Shown: piece after piece, positions 49,410 through 63,419 of the stretch
Layout of the letters: each line of letters starts with the position of its first letter
Position numbering within the stretch: position 1 is the stretch's first letter
NCBI GenBank assembly: GCA_022577435.1
Contig: JAKOON010000010.1
Span: 20,130,024 to 20,194,023, forward strand
Origin: Embiotoca jacksoni
Taxonomy: Eukaryota > Chordata > Actinopteri > Embiotocidae
DNA: 64,000 nucleotides
Direction of reading: 5' to 3'
Program-made: the position numbers and the translations under genes
Notes under the pieces: generated by a model
Told to the model about the DNA's origin: nothing
Databases searched by the model: none
What the model saw: only the letters and a program-made list of their open reading frames with translations

Positions 49410-50537
49410 TTGGGAGAATCAAGAAGGCATGAAAGGAAAATTCAGATGTCATTTACAGTTTAACTTCAAGATACTGCTAAACAGCAACAGTTATACACAA
49501 CCATTTACACAGCCTGTACAAATATTTTTTTTTCCCGCAAATTTGCAATTTTTTTAATTCAAAATAACTTAAATAGGTTTCTATGTAAAAGTGCAAATCC
49601 ATATGCGTGGGATGTCTGAGTAAGACCATGGCGACAGAAAGGGTGCTGTGCTGAGCTCACTGGCTGCAGGGTGTTCACTCGCAAAACATCACGAGCACTT
49701 ATCAACATATCTGAACTCTTAACTGTATGAAGAACAGCCATATATATATAATGCTTTAATGTACAACATCATCTCGCGTAATTATGATGCCTTACATTGC
49801 ACTGCTGAGCACGCCATCCTCTCTCATACAAACCGATATTGTAAAGTTGATAAAACGGTCTAAAATTTTGTGATTTGACAAGACAGCCCCGTCCAGCCCT
49901 GAATAAAACCACAAAAAAACAAAAACATTTCAGCTTAGTGTTTGTGGGTTGAAAGTTTGGGAAGTGGGCATTACAGCATAGGAACGACGCACTGTTACCT
50001 GTCTTGATAGTGTTAAAGGTTAGCATTAAAATCACAGTTACCTTCTATACAGGATGAACCCAAATATGGTGGGGTGGTATTAGTCCACAGGTTTCAGTTT
50101 GTGACAAGTGAGACAGTGTGAGTAGAGGTGGGAGGAGGGAAGGGGGAGACGGTAATTCTCCACAGTCACAAGGCAACAAACTGTTAATGCTGATACTTCA
50201 AGGTCTCTACAAGTATCCTGATTGGTGATGAGGAGAGGGAGGGAAGAAATACTGAAAGAACTAACCCACGCACGCTATTGGGCCTTACATGCTTCTGTGT
50301 TAACATGCAGCCGATGCAAGAAAAAAAATAAAATAAAATAAAAAAAAAAAAAATACGTGTGTCATCACCATGAGTAGGAGAGTATTATACAGCATATCTC
50401 ATGAAACTCTGGTCACCATGGGTTCTACTGGACAGAAGACTGGAAATGTGTTTGGTAAATAAAAAGGTATTTAGGCATTTGCAATAAAAAGGAGAAAATA
50501 ACAAGCAGAGTCCTTGTGTGTGTGTGACGTAAATGAA
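48874..50537 (-). other. idua promoter and tnks 3' UTR
   Basis: 48874-49150 is CG-containing and holds the idua 5' UTR and promoter, including a TGACGTA core (CRE-like) near 49105. The tnks 3' UTR runs from 50537 leftward; AATAAA on the minus strand (TTTATT at 49376-49381) next to an A tract (49384-49409) suggests its end. The tandem genes are then separated by only about 500 bases. No coding exon was seen. Confidence 0.5.
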
Positions 50538-52968
50538 CTACGACTTCTGCTCAGCTGCTGCAGCAGACTGAGCTGCGCTCTCCGGTTTAAGGATCTGGTA
50601 GGTGATGAGGTACTCCGGGAAGGCCTGAAGGAAAACATAGCGAGACCAGACAATGTTACAGATGTTTACAGGTGTTAGATGTTACAGGCTGCACATGATT
50701 TAAGGTGAAGACATTTTTCACACCGATATTTGTTGTATTTACCTGCTCTCCTCTGTAGATGACGTACTCGGCGTAGGCTAAGCCGTTAACGCTGGGCCGC
50801 CCGATCACTGAATGATGTCCCGGGGGCGCATGGGCCATCTTCATGGCACTGAACTGTAGGAAGGACTTCCCCAAAGTCACTCTGCAGAACAGCATTTGCC
50901 TGAAGAGTTCAGATGAGAGGAGAAAGCTCAGACAGAAGTGTCTCTTCCCACAACATTGCATGTAAAACAACAAACGGGAGCAAAGTTTTACCACCAAAAC
51001 ATCTTTCAGTGCTGCGGTCTAGTTCGAAACTGCAGTTTAAAATTTTAACTCGTGTCAGGTGACAGTTACCGGTGGCACAGGTAGCAGGACCGGTCTTTGT
51101 GCGTCGGGCAGCCCGTCCCTCCACCGATTCCGTAGACGTACTGATTGCTCTTTGAGGAGTTCTCTGCAAAGTAGATCCCGGCTCCAAACATCCCTCCTAT
51201 GTAAGCGTGGCGCTCATCAAAGCCTTTGTGGATGATGGCGTTGATGAACGGGGAGCCTGAGGGAAAATATGACGTCAGCGGCAGAATGATGTACAGTAAT
51301 CAACACGCTGAGCTTTCCACAAATACAAAAGTCATTCAAACTCAAATGAGACACTAATGATGCCAGATGGTGCGACGGTGGATGTGGTTACCGTGAAACA
51401 ACATCCGCTCATTGTGGTGGTTGTGGTTCTCATCTGCGATCTCCTTCTGACGGTGGGTGTAACGTTCCCTCAGCTTCTTATTAACCACTTTCTGAATCTG
51501 TGGGGCACAACGTGACACATATCGAACAGGATGTCAGGAGTCCAGTTTAACACCAAGAATTAAATGCTGACTCGCGTACAGTACACGAGGTCAAATTGCT
51601 GTAAGCATCAGTTTCCATTTATACCAACCAAAGAAAAAGATTAAAGTGGCTCAGTGTTTTGTAGATGATCAAAACAGACAAGTACAGAGAGATTCCTGGT
51701 TCAGACCTTGATGATGTTGTATCTGCTGAAGACACCACCGGCGTTGCCTCCGTCTCTGTGCTCTCTGATGGTGCTCTGCATCTGAGGGACACAACAACAA
51801 CAACAACATAGTTTAATAGTCAGGCAGATTATCATCAACTATCAGCATACCATCTGCAAGCTTTTGCTGTTTTACTAGGCGCTGAACTGGACGCAGTTGC
51901 ATGACCGGATGAATTGAGCAGAAGTGATGTTTGCATGCTTCTCTCTTAATGTTTGTATTTCCTAAAGAGGCTGCGAAATAACAGTTTTAGTTAATGTTAA
52001 AAAAAAAAATTCTGTCAAGATTTTTGTTTTTAGAAAACCCTGAGATTTTGGGAGGTTGTTTTCAACAAAGCCTTAAACCTTAAAATGTTTTCTACAGGGT
52101 GCCCGAGGCCTTGATGAGTTAAAGCAACTATTTGAAATGCTTATATGGAGAATTTGTAGCCTTAGTTTCATCGAACCATTGTACACTTTCAGAGATTATA
52201 TTTGGCAAAGTGTTTATAGTTTATATAGATATTTAATGCCTGTTTAAAAGCAACAAGAAATAATTATTTGCAAAACCACGGCAGTTTAAACCACACCATA
52301 AACATATTTCAGATAGATGGTCGACTCACCTCCTCCTCCACAGACTGGTACTCCTTGTCGTCCGGGGCGAGGTCTATCAGGATGGTTCCCTGGCTGGCAC
52401 AGTGGAATGTCAGGTATGGGTTGCCACCTGAAAAGTGAACAAAGTGTCAAGGCCCTTTGTGTAAGGTTTAAAAATGGCCAATGTAGGCAACCCAACAGGT
52501 AGCGCAAAAACAGAAAACCTGTCCAGGATGTGTGCTCACCTTGCTGGCCGCCCAGCAGCCTCTCAACACCCTTGATAAGTTTGTGTCGGTGGCCATACGC
52601 ATTAATTCCAATCTCCTTCAGCTCCTCGTGGCCCATGTCGACCAGCACGTCCAGGGTGATCTGGAAAACATGAACACCGCAACAGGTTGAGAAAGTTACA
52701 CCAAACGGTAAAAACTACTCGAGTCTTACTGTATATTGTTGTTCTGTTTGTTTGAATTATCAAACTGCTATTTGAAGTAAGTTACAGAGGCCTACTTCAC
52801 TAATGTTTTCTTTAAAAGAGGAAGGGACGTGTTCTACAAGAGCTTCTCTGTTACGGACCTGCTCCCTCTCAAAGATGTCCCTCAGGTGCTCCAGGCCCAG
52901 GCTCTTCAGGAACTGACTTATGTTCATGTCCAGCATTGCCACTGTAAAAAAAAACACGTTAGACGGAA

Positions 52969-53001
<33 letters not shown>

Positions 53002-56000
53002 CATTCTCTAACAGGAATTAACCATAAATTTAGTTTCTTTGAGTTTGTCCAAGTTTTCTGCATTGGTACAACAGACTTACATTCCCCTTCCTTGCGGTCA
53101 GTGCCTGTGGCCCCGTCTGCCACTCCAGAGGCGCCGGCGGAAGCGGCAGCAGCCAGCTCGGTGAGGGGCCCGGCCAGGTTGTCTATGCTGCTGGCGGCCG
53201 ACAGACAGGAGGGTGTGGAGGCAGGGGAGATAACGGAGGCGCTGACCACTGTGGCCTGAGGCTTGAAGCAGCTGGGCAGGGCGTCGGGTGGCATGGCGTC
53301 CATCAGCAGGGCTCGGATATCGTCGGCCTGCAGAGACGGCAAAAAAAACAACAACACCTAGATGAGAGGAGGCTGATTTGAGCTCCAGTTGATTCGGTGA
53401 TCAGTTTGAGGTCCCCGTTGATCAAGAGTATAAACCAAGTAATGTTTTATATATCAGATCTTCTGGGAAAAAGGAGAGAAATTCAATACGAAGCAAAATA
53501 GTCCCCGATAAAGAGGAGACGCATATATCATATCTGAAAAAGCTCATAACTAGATAAAATCTCAGTGAAAACAGGCTTTTCCATGTCATGATGTTTTACG
53601 TGATTTATCCACAACTTATCACAGTAATATCAAAGCTGTCCGTGTCTGCGTGCCTGACAGAAGCCCTTACCGTGGCCAGGTCCAGAGCTGTCTGGCCCTC
53701 CTGGTTCTTCATGGTGGGGTCGGCTCCATGAGCCAGCAGCAGCGCACAGAGCTGTGTGCGACCCTTCTGGGCTGCTTCGTGGAGGGGTGTGAAAGCCCAT
53801 TTGTCTGTGGCATTCACGCACGTATTGTACTTGATCAGCAGGGCTGCAATGTCTACGTGCTGTGCCGAAGAGAGGCAACAGAGCATACGTCAAACTCTGA
53901 ACTTTAATAAAATAATATAGAAGCAACATATAATTACGGGCAGCATTTATAGGGGCTGAAGGCAAAACCACCAACACAATAAATGTCTTAGTTTAAAGCT
54001 TTTTCCCGTAGCTTCAAGCTTCTGGAATGTGTAAAATGAAGCCCCACAGAATCTGTATTTGTTACGTGTTTATGTTGTTGAGACTGACCCCATAAGAAGC
54101 TGCATTATGAAGAGGGATAAGGCCTCCTTTGTCCTGGGCGTTGACATCGGCCCCATGCTCCAGCAGATACTCTGCCACCTCCAGGTTGTTGTAGCCAGCT
54201 GTAGAGAAGGAACAGGAATCAGATCAAGAAGATGTTCAGTCTGTAAAATATTGCGCAAGAACAGCACTTAAAATACTATCTTTGAAATATAATTGGGTTG
54301 TCTGGCTGAGCTCAAGATCTCTTGCAAGACAGACCTCAACAAATCAGATAGAAAAGAAACTTCTGGACAAACAAAAGCACAAAACATGCATGTAACTGCA
54401 GCTACACAGGACTTGAGAAAAAAAATAAATCTCTAAACTTCCCTGTGAATACCATATAAGGAGTGTTTGTTAGCAGCTCGTACCTGCGAGGTGCAGCGGT
54501 GTGGAGTTGCGTCCCTGTGTGTCTCTGCAGTTGATATTCTCTGGGGAGCAGAGTTTCTGGACTCGGGCCAGGCAGCCCTTCTTGGCAGCGTCTAACAGGG
54601 CGGCGTCACCTCTCAGCAGGTCCTGGATGTCAGTGTCTCCATCCTTCACCATGTCCAGCGGCATGTTGCCATCACGGTTCTTCTTGGATGGGTCAGCTCC
54701 ATGCTGAACAGAAGAGCGGGAGGGTTTTAAAGGCACTAGTTTCTGTTGTTGTGACCCACGTTCCCCTCACGATCATCATCATAACAATAACACAGGACAC
54801 AACTCAAGAGAGGTGTGGAAGTTTCTTGATTTCATGCTACGTCGATATGTGCACAAAAATATTCTACATTGATGCAGTGACAGAACATAATCGCACAAAA
54901 TTATAGCCCAGCGTTTCCAGTACTTAGGCTCAACTCCTTTAATAAAATCAGTCAGTTTCAAATATATATCAATGCAATGACTAAGTGGGGACAAGGGGCT
55001 TCTATGTGCACAGCCGCCTCAGCTAATGTCTACGGACAGCCTGCCTGTGAGGCGTTTAGGGGACGTCTGTAAATTGTAGCTATCATGTAAATCGTGCAAT
55101 CGAATTGCTGACAAGTGAATTGTCATCAATCGTGAGGCCAGCGAAGAATCAAACCTCTGAAACTGAATGTAAAGCACTACTTGTGACATATGACAGTAAC
55201 AGATCCTCACTTTGAGCAGCAGTTTGCAGATCTCATATTTTCCTTTGGCTGCAGCCTCATGAAGCGGGGTGAACTTCCAAAGGTCGGCCACATTGACCGA
55301 AGCCCCGTGTCTGACCAGCAGCTCAGCTACTTCGTAGTGACCATAGGAGCATGCGTTGTGGAGGGGAACCAGACCGCTGGAGGAGGAACAAACAGAAGTG
55401 AAAAACTCCACATCAGAAGGAAGAAGTTATGTGCACGTACTTAAGCCATTATATTTGTGTTTACGGCAAAAAACAAAACAAAAACATAAAAATACAAAAA
55501 TGCAGGAATCAATACATGGCTTGTTAAAAACAACAACAACAACAAAAAAACATATTTGATTTATTCATTAGATTGTCTATTTAATCAACAGATACAGTAA
55601 GATGGTAGTTAAAGAACTCACCCCTTGTCTTTGGCATGAACATCGGCTCCATGGTGTAGCAGGTATTCGACAACAGCCACTCGGTTGTAACCAGCTGCAA
55701 AGTGGAGAGGAGTGGAGTGGCGGCCCTCCAGGTCCCGGCAGTTTACATTCTGGGGGGTGCAAAGTTGCTGTAGTACACAGAGACAGTATCATAATTAGCA
55801 AATCACCCGAGTGGTATCAAGCCAGGCATGTAACGTCTACATCTTCTCTAGTTAGCTTACTTGCACTGTGTCCAGATCTCCTGCTTTGGCTGCCTCTAGA
55901 AATCTGTAGTCCACATCAGAATTACGTGTGGGAACATTTTCTGGGGAAATAAGGAGAGGAATTCAATACAAAGCAAAACAGTCACTGTCAAAGAAAACCC

Positions 56001-57795
56001 ACTTACATCATATGAAATCCTATGATCAGTTTAAATCTTTTGACTATGACAAAATAGATTCTCTTGGAAAAGAAAAAAATATTCATTGTCATTGGTAGAC
56101 TGTAAAAATCAAACAAAGTGTTTACCATTCAAAATCTGTTGTACAGCCTCGTTACCCATCTGAGCAGCGGTGAAACCCTGCAGAGACACGATGGAGGGGT
56201 CGGCCCCGTAGCTCAGCAGCAGCTTGCAGGTTTGGATGTGACCAGCCAGCGCCGCCCTGTGAAGAGCTGTCTGACCTAACGTGTCCACAGCGTTCACCTG
56301 GAGTCGGAGGAGGGGCAAGTTAAGTCTCAGCAACACATGCTTTTAACTCTCCAACATCCCATTTTCCAATAACATTTCACATCCGGAAGATGAAAATGGA
56401 AAAACCAACCTTCGCGCCATGTTTCTGCAGCACCTCCAGGATATCGTTGTGAGCTCTCTCGGCAGCGACGTGCAAGGGAGTCATGAAGCTAAAAGACACA
56501 GCAAACAGAAAGTTATCACTGTTTATGTTACAATCCAGACCAGTGCCGTTGCTTTTATTTTATTTTAAATGTCACTACCTCATTTCTTCTCAGCACTTAC
56601 TGAGCTCTAATATACAACTACTACTTTATACGTTTTTATCTCCTTTACCTGAACCTTACAACAGTTTGTTAAGCTTTTTATATCTTTTGAGATATAATTG
56701 GTACAAAAGATTGTAATTCCCTTATCTGCTAACCAATTTTAGTTTTGTAGTTTTATATGTACACAAAATATAAATACTTAAATGTTGTAGACTTACTCTT
56801 TGTTCTTCTCATTGATGTTGGCACCTTTACGCAACAACAGCTCAGTCACCTGCTTTCTCTTGGGGTGGGGGGAGGCCACAGCGCAGTGCTGAAATACACA
56901 TGGACATTGGATTAGTCTGCAGGAATCTGAGTCAAAGATCTGCCAACAGCTTCTGAACATTTGCCAATCTGCAAAACCTACAGCCAATCACACAAAACTG
57001 TCAGTACTTCATTAATTATACAAAGCTTTGCTGGGAACATCACTTAATTCAACAGGTGACCCTGTTGTTCTTGTTTTTTTGGAATGATCAGGAAGGGAGC
57101 TCTATCAGTGCTGAAGTGACTTTATACTTCATTGCTGCCCTCCATATCTGAACATGATCTTTAGCCTGAAAACTACTCAAAAGACTTGGTTCTGACCAGA
57201 GCTGTCTCGTTGGTTTGAGGATGTTTGAAGCTGATGATCTCCAGAGCCAGCGTCTTCTTCACTTTGGCCATGTCGGCCTCCCGGGCCGCCTGCAGCAGCG
57301 AGTGACCTTTGAACTCATCTAGATGGAAAAGAAAAAAGGTTGCATGTTCCACGGTCTGACAGCTTCTTATTTTAGTGTATTGATGCATTTTACAAACAAA
57401 AGACTAAAACTGATTTAGGTTTTTGCAGTCTTTTACCAACATTTTGTCTGTGTGAGTGAAGCGTTGCACAGTATTTTTTCAGTATTCTACTCTGAAGGGG
57501 AACTCACAGGTGAGCCTCTCTTTAAGTTCAGGAGTGGGGGCCATGTCCACGGCGCTCTTGCTGTGACAGTTCAGCAGGGTGGGATCGGCCCCGTGGCTCA
57601 GCAGCAAGGAGCAGACCTCCACTCGGTTCTTGGACGCCGCCTCGTGGAGAGGAGTGAACTGCCACAAGTCCATGGCGTTCACGCAGGCTCCATGCTGCAG
57701 AGAGAACCGCACGTCAGGGCACAGAACACGTACAAGGACGAGGAAAAGCATTTGTTTGCTTCTCACATCTCAGTGTCTGACAATATTAAAACGTG

Positions 57796-57826
<31 letters not shown>

Positions 57827-60625
57827 GACAAGTGTGAATTGTTTTGATTTCAAGATCCTAATTAGTTCCTAGTTTTCACATTTGCATAAACAAAGTCCCA
57901 TTTTATCTCTTACAAATAACATGCACACAGAGATATCCCCTTTTACTCTTTGAAAAAGTCTCATCCTGGAAAGGTTAACTTTTAAAATGCTATAGTTTCA
58001 TGCTGTTGTAAGAGGAGATCAAAACCAATCTGAATTTGTTTCTATGACTATTTCTTGGTTGCAATGGATGAGTCAACTAATGTGGAAGACTAAAGACTGT
58101 CACGTTACAAAGCAATGAGTTATGCTCCTTCATATTCTGAGACGTGATTAATGATGCTTCTTTGACTTTGCTGTAAACACAAATCCAGAAAGTGCAACTT
58201 ATATAAAAAAACAAAACAAAACAAAAAAAAAACTGGGATTTTTATTAATGTGTCTTACTTTAAGCAGAAGCTCCGTGACCTCAAAGTGACCGTATGAGCA
58301 GGCATTGTGAAGAGGAACCAGGCCACTGCAGGACAAGACACTCAGGTCAGTGTCATAAATCATGACTGAGGGACAAATAAATATTTTGTGTTTTTGTTTT
58401 CTGAGAAGAAAAAAAAACAAGTCTCACCCTTTGTCCTTGGCGTGAACATCAGCACCGTGCTGAAGGAGGAGCTGAACGATGCGAACACGGTTGTAGCCGG
58501 CAGCCAGGTGGAGGGGCGTCGACTGCAAGAGAGGGCAGCTTGTTAGCCACACACAGGCAGGTTTAACGCGTGCTGCCTTCGATGGCCACAGGAGCAAGCG
58601 GCTGATTAGGGCCAGAAGCAATGTGCTACGGCAGGCTATGCTTGGTGAGTTGCAGATGAATGGTGGATATGATGATGCAAGGTCAATGGAGTTTGTGGGC
58701 AAATCCGGTGACAAAATTCAGTTGCTGTCGGTACTGCGTCTGACCTGAGTGACAACAAGCAACTTGGACCTCATTATTCGTCTACCTCGACTTCCATATT
58801 ATGAAATAACTGAAATAAAGTTTTCTTTGAGGGTTTGAAGGTTTAAAAAATAAGTATTGTGTAGTAAGATGGCATGAAGGAATCGACTAGTGCTGTTAGC
58901 AGTATTAAATTCAAAACGGCTGGGTTTGAGTTACGGTTGGGATACAATACCTGGATTCATTTATATCAAGTTCCATTTCTTAAAGTTGTTAAGTCTCTTT
59001 ATTTCGTATTAATAGAACAATAAATATATGTGGTGATCTAACTAAACATGTTTTTAAAAAATTTTTTTTTATATAAATAAAAATGTTTTGTGTGAATTTT
59101 ATATCAGATTATTCATAACTGTTTTCTTAAAAAAAATTTTTTTTAAGATTATTGAGGAATTTAATACCAATTTAGGTTTAGTAAAGTGGATTCAATACTG
59201 ACTTCTGATTTGACAGAAAGCTATCGAATCCCAACCGTAATAGGATGCAGTGAAGCTACATAAAGCAGGTTGAGCGTTCGAGAAAGCGTCGCTGCAAGCT
59301 ACAAGGAGATCAAATCAAATGGCTTCATTTCAGCCAAGAAAAATGAACGTTAGTGTAAGCAAAGCTGCAAATCCAACTTCAATGGCATTTGTTCTCTATT
59401 CAAAAGTCTAACTCAGGTCAAGCTTACAATCAAAAGAAGGGACATCATTCATTTAAATTTCCATGCAGTGATATAAATATAAAACCCAGAAAGCCAAGTG
59501 TGAGATCTCAAGCCACAGTGGTAAAATCATGACAGTTGAATCATGGAGGCACCATTCAGTTTGGGATGACACGAGCAATCAGATGCAATCAAAAGTTATC
59601 ACCATGGAGGGTAGCATAGCACTAGAATGACAGGTGAAATGTGGTCCATTCATTACTGCATACCAACTGATCCAACAGGGAACGTGAAGTAGACACAAAT
59701 TTCACAGACACAAATCCAAGATTCGCTTGACAAAATGCAGAGGGGCAGGCCTTCAGGCATGCATGAGTGATCATTATCAGAAAAAAAAAAGAAAAATTAA
59801 TAAATTAAAAGCCAAATCTGACTTGTGAGCAAGTGATTGAAAGTTGGAGAATTGTGGGTGAGTGTGCAGAGGAGAGAGGACAGACGCTGAAGAAAGCAGG
59901 CAGTGGACATTTTGAGCTCCTCTCCAAATCCAAAAAGATGAGTCGTCACCATGACACCAACCCAACACACTCTCTCTCTCTCTCTCTCACATACACACAC
60001 AAACAAACAAACAAACACACACAACAGAGGAGCATCAGGGTAGGATACATGAGTGACCCGTACACCCAGGTCAATGATGTGCAATTAACAAGTGACAGCC
60101 AGCTTATTGGTCAAATAAAAACAATGGATTAAAAAAAAAAAAAGGAATAAAACAAAAGAAGATCACAACAGTGCATCAATCAAGTGGCCGTTATCAAGGT
60201 CAACTTACCAGCATTTTTTGTGATGTTGACTGATCGACAAATGTTGCCAGAGTCACACGGAAAACAAAACGAAACAAAAATTACAAAATGACAGTAGCTT
60301 TTCACAGCAATTCTTCTGACCCTTCAATGAAACACAGACCCCTCGCTATTAAATCCCTGTCTGAGCCGTCAAACATGGTTCAGGATTAAATGTGACACGA
60401 GGCCAGAGAGGGTGAACAGCTGGAGGGTGAGTGTGACTTCTGCTCCTCACTTTTCTCTGTGGCTTTGTGGAAAAGCAAGGACTGGTTAATGCCTGCTGGT
60501 TAAATCCCACACCACCAGGCTCTGAATATTCTGCAAAGGAGTGATACTTGTAACTGCTGTTGAAGAAATGGTGGTTAGGAGAGAATGAAAAAAACCAATA
60601 TGATATGACATACTGTTAGCAATAA

Positions 60626-60670
<45 letters not shown>

Positions 60671-60704
60671 TTTCATAAAAAACAACAACAAGGTGGTATT
60701 TTTT

Positions 60705-60735
<31 letters not shown>

Positions 60736-63419
60736 AGGAATGGAAATATTTCTATAATTCCTGACCAAAACAGCAAAAATGGGAAGAACCCCCCCAATAC
60801 ATAAAAAAATAAATAAAACCAAAAACACCCACCCACATAAAACAGTGGGTGTAAATACTCCAGTTCATTATGTGACGTGGGGATGAAATGCAAAAACGAT
60901 CACCTAAATTAGCAACGTTAAATACTGACTACAGCTATAAGAGGAGTGTGAAGTGCGTCTTTGTAACATTAAACTTCAAGTCCACTCAACCACAAAGAGA
61001 AGACAAGAAAACACTAAATTTAAGCTAGAAATACAGTTTGATTACACTGTAAACAAGTCCTGATTACATGGATTGAGTTCAGAGAAAAAGAATACATGGA
61101 CTCAAGTCTTGTTCTTTGATCTGAGCGGATGCTTGAGTATCTAAATAGTTTTCAAGATTACAAATAGCTTCGCTCCAGCATCAGGAATGGAAAAATTATT
61201 AAGGGGTGAGCAGAGACAATATTGTCGTCATGACACCGAGTCCAAACATGCTGAAAAAACAAATACAAAGAAGCTGAACTGTATGTAATGGAGTAGTGTG
61301 TCAACTTTAGTTCAAGAAAATAAATACAAAATCAATATGCCTAACTGACTGCATCCAAATACTGTGGTTTTTTTTAACAGTTCAAATAAAAACAAAATTG
61401 AACGATTAAATTCTGGATATACACATACTGTGGAAGATTAACGACTTTAAGGATGTTCTGATGAGTCACGCATGCAAAACAAGACAAAGTAAAACATCTA
61501 AGACATGTATGTTGCACAGTGGTTTGTCCCAGGTAACGTGGTCCCCACTAATACCCTCCCACAAATTCAATGACATAAATCCTCTTTCTACACACACCAC
61601 ACAAACTAATTCAGCTGTAATCAGGGTGTATTCCTTTACTCACACACTGTCTGACTCAAACCTTTGTGCTATTAATCAAGAGTGATTAGAAAACAGTATA
61701 ACCCACACGTTGCGTCAAATGAGACATATCTGTCTGTTGCAATGTGGTGTGGTACTGGTGGTTCATTTACCTTGCGGCCGTCGCTGGCGTGACAGTTGAC
61801 GTTTAATGGAGTCAGCAGAGCCATCAGCTTTTCTTCATTTCCACTCCTGTAGTTACAAGGTTTAAAAAGACAGATCTCTTCAATTATTCCACATCAAATT
61901 CACTATTTCCAGGGTTTTTAACAAAACAAAACAAAAAAGGTTATTCCACAATCACATTTTCAATCCAGAGGCATCCACCAATAGGAAGAGCATTACACTG
62001 AGTGAAACTGATGTTTTGGTTCATTTATCCTGCATTTCATGGGTTCTCAGCTGTTAAATGTACACACAAAAGTGTACAACACACAACTGTACAGTAGTTT
62101 CTAACTTATGTGATGCTGTCAAACGACATGTCTCTCACTGTACCCAACCACTTCATGGTGTCACCACAGGTCCACTCACCTCGCGGCTTCCAGAAGTTCA
62201 TCCTTCTTGTATTCGCCTGCATGAAAACAAACACGCAGATCAGAACTTGGCACCACAAATACTTTCCATAAATTTTAGCATGAGATATAGCTTTTTGTGA
62301 TTACGTAAGCAATTACTGCCCATGTTTGTCTGGTAAACTGTTGCCTGTTGCAATCATTTTGTATCAAAGGACAACTAGAACCAATTCTGCCAGTTGTTAC
62401 ACTTAGTTCAGGTGGAGAAGTCGGAGTATTGATAAAGAGAATCTGCATTTAAGGCCGTTATTAAGCAAGTTGCTGCAGTTATAGCAAACCATTGTGGCAA
62501 AATAAATAAATGGAGGAAGGGGTCAGATAACCTGATGGTCTACAATGTTATTGCAGTAATCTGCAATTACAGTCACTGATTTCAGGACAGAATCATGTTA
62601 ACCTTATGAATGCAGTCCATCATAAATGTACTACATTAAATGACAATTATGTACAAACGTAGGCTTTATTTTGTCCTTTATGCAGTCATCATTGGCTGTA
62701 AAAAAATTATTGTTAAATGTGAGAGATAATTAACCGAGACGGACTGACCGGTAAGAACAGCTTTTGCTGAAGGGTCAGCAAGATCCAGAGCAGACTTTCC
62801 GTCAGTGTTGCGGATGTTTGGATCAGCTCCGTGTTGGAGTAACACTATATGAAAGAAAAGGAGATAAAGAAAATACTGTTCATGTTCCCGTGTTGCATTA
62901 CACAACAGACTGAGCATTTTGAAAACAGCTAGGTTGGTTAAACAGCAGAGAAATTGAACACGAAACAATAAAACACAAACATTTGACAACAGAGGAAAAA
63001 CAGATCTTGAATGAATTAAAACAGACCGATGAATTAAAATGACTGCCCTGCCAGGTTTGTATATCCATCGAGGAATCTGTCTGAGAACCTAAATTCAAAC
63101 TAAATGACAGAAAGGACTACAAACAGCCCGAAAAATAAAAAAAATTCATCGCAGATATTCTGAGTCGCCTGTCCTTGAACATGGGATTCCTCACCAATGC
63201 ACACATCGATCTTCCCCTTGATGGCAGCCTCATGCAAGGGAGTGTAGTTCCAGTTGTCTCTGGCGTTCGGGTCTGCGCCTTGACACAGAAGGAGACTGAC
63301 AACTTCTGCGTGTCCAAAAGAGCAGGCGTTGTGCAGGGGGATGAGGCCTCCGTCGTCCCTGGCGTGAACATTGGCTCCTGTCTGCAAGAGGTGCTCCACC
63401 ACATCCTTTCTACCAAAAC
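50538..63419 (-). CDS. tnks: Tankyrase, ankyrin-SAM-PARP polymerase (5' incomplete)
   Basis: 26 exons in gene order: 63419-63195, 62844-62749, 62216-62180, 61846-61771, 58522-58428, 58325-58259, 57694-57508, 57318-57197, 56888-56797, 56488-56410, 56297-56126, 55940-55861, 55767-55622, 55376-55211, 54703-54484, 54198-54089, 53859-53671, 53327-53081, 52941-52859, 52660-52540, 52427-52330, 51781-51707, 51497-51392, 51256-51070, 50899-50743, 50624-50538. They give 1105 residues in one frame. The ankyrin clusters run from [13 protein letters not shown] to about exon 18, then a Ser/Ala-rich linker, a SAM domain ([19 protein letters not shown]) and the PARP domain: [16 protein letters not shown], the zinc ligands [12 protein letters not shown], and [12 protein letters not shown] with the catalytic Glu. 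The end AEQKS favours TNKS1 over TNKS2. It PARylates AXIN, TRF1 and NuMA. The His/Pro/Ser-rich first exon is right of the window. Confidence 0.96.
57798..57824. repeat. A tract in tnks intron
   Basis: About 27 consecutive A between tnks exons 7 and 8 (gene order as listed for tnks). Low complexity, with no target-site duplication or retrotransposed body seen. Confidence 0.85.
58931..59240. mobile_element. MITE-like element with short terminal inverted repeats
   Basis: TTACGGTTGGGATACAATA (58931-58949) is matched in reverse complement by the right end, which reads TATCGAATCCCAACCGTAA (59222-59240). That is about 19 bases with two mismatches. The 310-bp body is AT-rich and non-coding. No clear target duplication was seen. 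It lies in the largest tnks intron (58523-61770). Confidence 0.55.
60699..60734. repeat. T16-G20 homopolymer junction
   Basis: About sixteen T directly followed by about twenty G. The G run could form a G-quadruplex on the plus (non-template) strand. Lengths at such runs are unreliable in assemblies. Confidence 0.85.

Larger units (their letters stand above)
58523..61770 (-). other. tnks: Largest tnks intron in the window
   Basis: 3.25 kb between the exons ending ASDGRK and beginning [11 protein letters not shown]. It holds the inverted-repeat element at 58931-59240, CT/CA repeats (59970-60020), TA/TG repeats (60628-60670) and a T run followed by about 20 G (60699-60734). No extra exon was recognised. 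Confidence 0.7.
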
